A stretch of DNA of 11,963 nt from Baffinella frigidus (Eukaryota; Cryptophyceae; Cryptomonadales; Baffinellaceae): positions 1,331,081-1,343,043 of the forward strand of contig MU646326.1 in NCBI GenBank assembly GCA_026770585.1. Reading direction: 5' to 3'. Below, piece by piece: positions 5,215 to 11,200 of the stretch; position 1 is the first letter of the stretch, and each line of letters opens with the position of its first letter. Made by a program: the position numbers and the translations under genes. The notes beneath the pieces are model-generated. The model did not search any database, was not told where the DNA came from, and saw nothing but the letters and a program-made list of their open reading frames with translations.

Positions 5215-8200
5215 GTAAAACAACCTTTCCCGCGATGACGCATGCCTGTTCGGACAACGGTGCCTGCTCGCCCGGGACGGACAAGCACAGCAGTGCTGCC
5301 CCTGCCCGGTGGCGAACCCCATCTGCACTGTCGTGTGCAGCCATGTCCGGCGCTCTCACCTCATTCTCAACTAGTTCACTGCCTTCCACGATTCCTGCTG
5401 ACTGGTCAACAGGATTCGTGAAAAGTCCAGAGAAATGATGCAAGCAGAGGATCGCACCTGCGCCGTTCCTCCATAGTTAGCAGTTCGCACTAGGGCTCCG
5501 ACGCGTGGCTTTCGCCCCGCCCCACCCACACATCGAGCAGCGTCTCCATAAAAGCTTAAAACACACCTTTATCTTCGCCGACACAGCGTGTCGGCGCCCC
5601 CCATCAGCAACTTCCAGTTTGCCGACATAGGACGTGTCATCCACCCCACTCTCTGCTGACGCAACTGACGCATGCACAGACACCAAAAAGGTGATGGGGA
5701 GACGCGTGGCGAGATGAGTGGCGAGATAGGTGGATCAGCTGATCCACCTATCTTAGTCGTAAAACTCCCGAAAATGAAGGTAGTTGCGCCTACGGCATTG
5801 CCTAGGACCTCCTACCGTAGGCCGAGGGCTCGTAGGAGAGGAGGTCCTAGGAGCCCTACGGCCTACGGTAGCTAGGTCCTACCTAATTCCGTAGGGAAAC
5901 TACCCAACTTTCCGGGAGTTTCCCTATGAATCTCCAAAGTTGACGGATTCCTAACACCAACCAGGTGTGGACACTGCAAGAAGCTCGCGCCCGAGTGGGA
6001 GAAGGCTGCCGTGGCGCTCAAGGTGCCCCATCCTCCTTCCCACCAACCCTCACAACTTGGGCAAATCGAAAGAGTCAAAAACACCAAGTCCCCTTGGAGG
6101 CCGTCGGAATCCAACGGCCTTCAAGGGGATTTTTGGAGCCATTTTTCCGATTTGCCCAGACTATGAGGGTTGGTGGTCTTCTCCTTGTTCTTCTACTTCC
6201 ACCCTGGCCACGCCAGACTGGACCTGTAGCAGCTTTTACCGGATCCTCCCAAGGATTCGGGTATTTGATTTAAAAACACATCTTTCCTATGACCCTACGG
6301 TAGGAAACCCTAGGGACTTCGAATTGCTGACGGGAGATACGGCCAGATATGTCCGGTTTAGCTAAAATTTACTACAGTACCCGATCCGGTTATAAGCTGC
6401 AACGGGTTGCTGGTGGGAGGAGGGGGGTGAGTTTTTAAAACCGTATCATTCAACCAGTGTCAACTTTTTGAAAACCACTGCCTTGAGGGGGGGGTGACTT
6501 TTTTCGACCCCCTTCCAAGATTCTGGCGTGGGGAGGCAACCCAGGGGCAAATCTTAAGTCAATCTCCCACCGATGCGCCCGGATTCCGGGCGCGTTTGCA
6601 TGGGAGTTGACTTGCGTTGCTATCCTGAGGGCATCCTGAGGGTGTCCTGAGGGTGGGGTGCACCCGCACCGTCGCAGGGCGACACCTCCTGGACCAAAGC
6701 CTCTCGGGCGTCCCGGCAAGTCCTCGCGGGGGAAAAGCAAGGTTTAATAAGTTGATCAACACGACCGCGTCACGCGAGGGGGGGAGATGCGACGAGACCA
6801 GAAGGCTCAAGCATCCCGCTACCACCTCGGAGGGTAGGTATGGGAATTGGTGTCTCGTCCGCCTAGGACGAGCTACCTAGCGCGGGTTACGAGAGACAGG
6901 GGTTCCGGAGGTTGTTGCCCCCACACTCTTGCGACAGGGCGATACCTCCGCGGGCGTCCCCATCACGGGACCCCTGATGTGTACCACAGGCCGCCGGAAT
7001 CCGGCGACCTCCAGTACAAATCAACGGGATTGAAAAAAGCGATTTGCTCCATCTCTGAGGGCTGGTGGCAGGGCGACACCTCCGCGGGCCGATCACCCTC
7101 GCGACTGTCGACGCCACCTAACACCCGCCCAGCTGTGTCTAACACTCACCCGGGTGTGTCTAACACTCACCCGGGTGTGCCCAACACTCACCCGGGTGTG
7201 TCTAACACCCACCCGGGTGTGTCCAGCACCCACCTGAGTGTGCCTAACACGTCACCCGCACTGTCGCAGGGCGACTCTTTCGCGGGGGTCCCGATCACCC
7301 TCGCGTCCGTCGACGCCACCTAACACTCGCCCAGCTGTGTCTAACACTCACCCGGGTGTGTTTAACACCCACCCGGGTGTGTCCAACACCCACCCGGGCG
7401 TGTCTCACACCCACCCTACCAGCACGTCCCATAAACACACTCGAACCGGCGCAGGGCGACACCTCGGCGGGGGCCCCGATCACCCTTGCGTCCATCGACG
7501 CGACGATCCACCCTCCCGGGTGTGTCTAACACCCACCCGGGTGTGTCCAACACCTGCCCATCTGTGTCTAGCACTCACCCGGGTGTGTCTAACACGACAC
7601 CCGCACCGGCGCAGGGCGACACCTCCGCGGGGGTCCCGATCACCCTCGCGTCCGTCGACGCGACGATCCACAAGCCCCTCGGCGAGCGCTTCAGCGTCCA
7701 GGCACTCGTCCGCTCCAAAGTTGACGGATCCAAAGTTGACACTTTTCCGCTCCGAAGGTGACGAATGTGTACCGCAAAAACAGCATGTCAACTTATGAAT
7801 AGTCTGCCAACCCGAGTGAGCTAGGAGGTCGTAGCCGACCATCCACACGCCCCTCGGCGAGCGTTTCAGCGTTCAGGTTCTAGCTCTGTCGCAGTCTATT
7901 TGGGCTCACCAGTTTGGTGAGCCCGGGCTCTTTTCCGCTCCAAAGTTGACGGATCTGTACCGCAAACTCAGCATGTCAACTTGAGAATAGTCTGCCGACC
8001 GGAGTGACGCAGAGCTAGGAGGTCGTACAGGGGTACCTCGCTCATCAGAAACTGCCCCCCGCCCAGGGCCACCATAGGGCCCCAGGCATAGGCCTACTGT
8101 AGGGTCCTAGGAGGAGGCGCTTTCTTATGAGCGAGGTACCCCTATAGCCGACCATCAACACGTGACCATCAACCCTCGGCGAGCGCGTCAGCGTCCAGAT

Positions 8201-11200
8201 CCCCTCATCTCTCTCAAAGTCTGCCCCTCGAGGTTATCAAAGCCTAGCTCTGCCTCGCTCGGGATGTCCGAATTCATGTGCGGGACGACTCAATTTACGT
8301 ATTTTGGCTATCTTGGGATGCGTTTTCTTGTATATTAAAGCTATGTCGAAGCTAATATAGCAAAATAAGAGAGTCACTATCCTTAAGATAGCATAAAAGG
8401 CGGTTTAAATTCAGTCGTCCTGCACACTAGAATGTTCTCCACAAGTCCCTCGGCGAGCGCGCCCGTGTTCAGGACGGCTACTACTTGCTCTGCGTCTCCT
8501 CCTAGGACCCTACAGTAGGCCTATGCCTAGGGCCCTATGGTTGGCCTAGGCGGGGGGCAGTTTCTGATGAGCGAGGTACCCCTGTACGACCTCTTAGCTC
8601 TGCGTCACTCGGGTTGGCAGACTCTTCTCAGGTTGACATGCTGTTTTTTACGTTTCGATTCGTCAACTTGGGAGCGGGGAAGAGCCCGCGCTCACCGTAT
8701 TGGTGAGACCGAATAGACCGAGACGGAGCTAGACTAGAAACGGTTTTAATTTAGAACTTTTGATTCAATGAGAATTACTACACGAATGCTTTAATATTAC
8801 TAGTAAAACTCGTTATGTGTAGTAAATTTCATTGCTAGCAAGTTTTAAATTAAAACCGTTTCCCTGTGAGATCCACCCCATGTACCCTGTCAGGTCAGCC
8901 GCCAACCCTCACGGGAGGAGCGAATCGTCGATTTTAAGATCTCAGATTTACCCGGCCAGCCAGTCGAATTCGACTGGCTGGCGAATTCGACTGGCTGGCC
9001 GAAGGAAATGGCTCCAAAACTCGTCGATTTGCTCCGACTGTGAGGGTGGGTGAATGCATGCCATGGCACGCGCTCTCTCTGCTTCTTGGTCTGAGGAACC
9101 TAACCCCTAAACCAGGGGCTTAGTTTTTAACATAAACCCTCAAGCAGGGATTCCCGACAATCCACGTCTTCGAGAACGGCGAGGAGAAACCTTCCGAGTT
9201 TGAGGGACCCCGCGACGCCAACGGTCTCACCCTCAAATTTTGAATCTTCATGCTCAATTTTTGGATTTCCACGCTCAAAATTTGAAATTTCATGCTCCAA
9301 ATGTCAATTTGCATGCTCAAAATTTGGACTTGGAGGTGAAATTTTGGATTTGGCTTCCCGACGGTCCAAGTGTTCGACAACGGCGAGGAAAAGCCCCCCC
9401 AGTTTGAGGGCCCTCGCGACGCCAACGGTCTCACCCTCAATGTTTTGAATTTTCATGCTCAATTTTTGAATTTTCATGCTCAAAATGTGAATTTGCATGC
9501 TGAAATTTTGAATTTCCATGCTCAAAATTTGAATTTGAGAACGGCGAGGAAAAGCCCTTCGAGTTCGAGGGCCCGCGCGACGCCAACGGTCTCGCACGCT
9601 CACATTTTGAGTTTGTTTGAATTTGAGCAAGTTGGCATATATATATTATTTTCGCACGATCATTTCATTTTGAGGATAGGCTTACGCGGTGATGACACCA
9701 ATACACCATATGCTATGCGCACATGGACCACACGAGAACGCTAGCGGGGCCTATTTAAAACCGACGTGCTTTTAAAAGAAGGCATTTGTGTAGTAACTTT
9801 CGTTGATTGGTCACGTAACTCTGCATATATTGCACAGTCACGAGGTTGGAACACCCTCCTGGTACAAATATTTACAACCCCACATGTAAATAGGATCCTC
9901 CAGCATTTTCGAGTGGCCGAGGCGCCTCGTGTGAAAACCGTGGAACACTTTTCACATCCCATGGCGCTAGGCATGTACCCACACGAGGCCATCCATGCGA
10001 ACAGATTCATAAGTCAATTATTGGATTGTTGCCAAGGAAACACGCCAAAAGTCAGCACATTGGTCACGTACCTACACGCTTTCCGTGTAGCTTCCCCCAC
10101 AAAACCCTAAAACGTCCATTTATTCTGTTCGCCTGGTTAGCCTCGTGTGGACGTCGCTGGCACATGCGCAAACATTTATGGCGTTTCTTACTGTGTTTTG
10201 GCTTGGAGCAGGCATCGGCGTGTACGTCGGCGTAGGAGCTAAGGTTTAGGGTTTAGGGTTAAGGGTTTAGGTTTTTGCGCATGTGCAAACATCCATGGCG
10301 TTTCTTACTGTGTTTTGGCTTGGAGCAGGCATCGTTGGCTACCTGAAGAAGCGCGCTGGTCCGGCTTCTAAGGAGGTAATGTCCACCCTCACCATATGTG
10401 TATTGCTTACCAAATGTCTAGCTCTTCCTGCGTTAACCTGGGAAGAGTGAAAACGGCCCGGCTTCTAAGGAAGTGATGCGCCCTGTTCCACTCTTCACTC
10501 TTCACTCTTCGCCCTTCACTCTTCACTCTTCACTCTTCAGCCCTAAACGCTAAACCCCATACCCTGAACCTTGAACACAAAACACCAAACACCAAACACC
10601 AAACACCAAACACCAAACCCCACACCCCACACCCCACACCCCACACCCAAAACCCCACACCCCAAACCCCAAACCCCAAACTCCAAACCCCAAACCGTAA
10701 ACCCTAAAAGGTGACGACTGCGGATGAGGCGAAGAAGCTTGTGGCGGACGAGCGGATGATCATGCTCCTGGCTGGCGCTGAAACCGAGGGGTCCCATCCC
10801 CAAACCCTCAACCCTCAACCCTTCTGGCGGGCGCTGAGACCGAGGGGTGCCGCCCCACACCCCTCACGCCCAAGCCAGCCACGCGAGGCTGGCCGTGGCC
10901 TTTTTTTGCATGTTGGGTTTACGCTCGCGTCCTCGGTGTTGGCCACGGCCCGAAACCCGAAACCCTAAACCTTAGCACCTAAACGAGGGATCCCACCCCC
11001 ACCCCTCTCTAGCTCTGCCGAGCAAATCTTGGCTCGCCATAAAAGATTAGCTGCCCTTTTGTGCTGGAGTTTTTTTGTAAATGTGTTTTATGGCGAGCCC
11101 AGTTTTACTCAGGCAGAGCCAGGTTCCTAATTGAAAGTCACCGACTTTTAATTTGGTACCAGGAAAGGTGTTGTAAAATCGTACATGTATTTTATATTTT

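Larger units (their letters stand above)
5215..5964 (+). other. PDI intron 1
   Basis: 750 nt, gt-ag. It holds a 9-bp stem with 3-nt loop at 5576-5596 (CGCCGACAC/GTGTCGGCG), a 30-bp perfect palindrome (5724-5753) and the MITE at 5762-5921. In 5215-5575 nothing was recognised. No copies of exon 1 or 2 were seen. Confidence 0.8.
7134..7604. repeat. Three arrays of a 21-bp minisatellite
   Basis: The unit is TGTGTCTAACACTCACCCGG plus G. Arrays lie at 7134-7259 (six units), 7336-7419 (four) and 7521-7604 (four), each directly upstream of an exon 3 copy. Every unit contains the 10-bp palindrome CACCCGGGTG at its joint. In one frame the units read VSNTHPG without stops. Confidence 0.9.

Noticed and set aside
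7134-7604. CRISPR-like array
   Set aside because: Units are contiguous with no spacers, and the genes are spliced and eukaryotic.
6847-7798. Long open frames rich in SNTHPG repeats
   Set aside because: They are the translation of the 21-bp minisatellite and intronic exon 3 copies; no independent start, domain or gene structure supports a protein.
9120-9630. Minus-strand open frames with MxIQxLS heptads resembling a coiled coil
   Set aside because: They are produced by the A/T-rich minisatellite on the reverse strand of PDI intron 4 and have no other gene-like feature.
10419-10451. Another CTAGCTCT element
   Set aside because: Only CTAGCTCTTCC and GGAAGAG pair, over about 30 nt; there is no body resembling the family.
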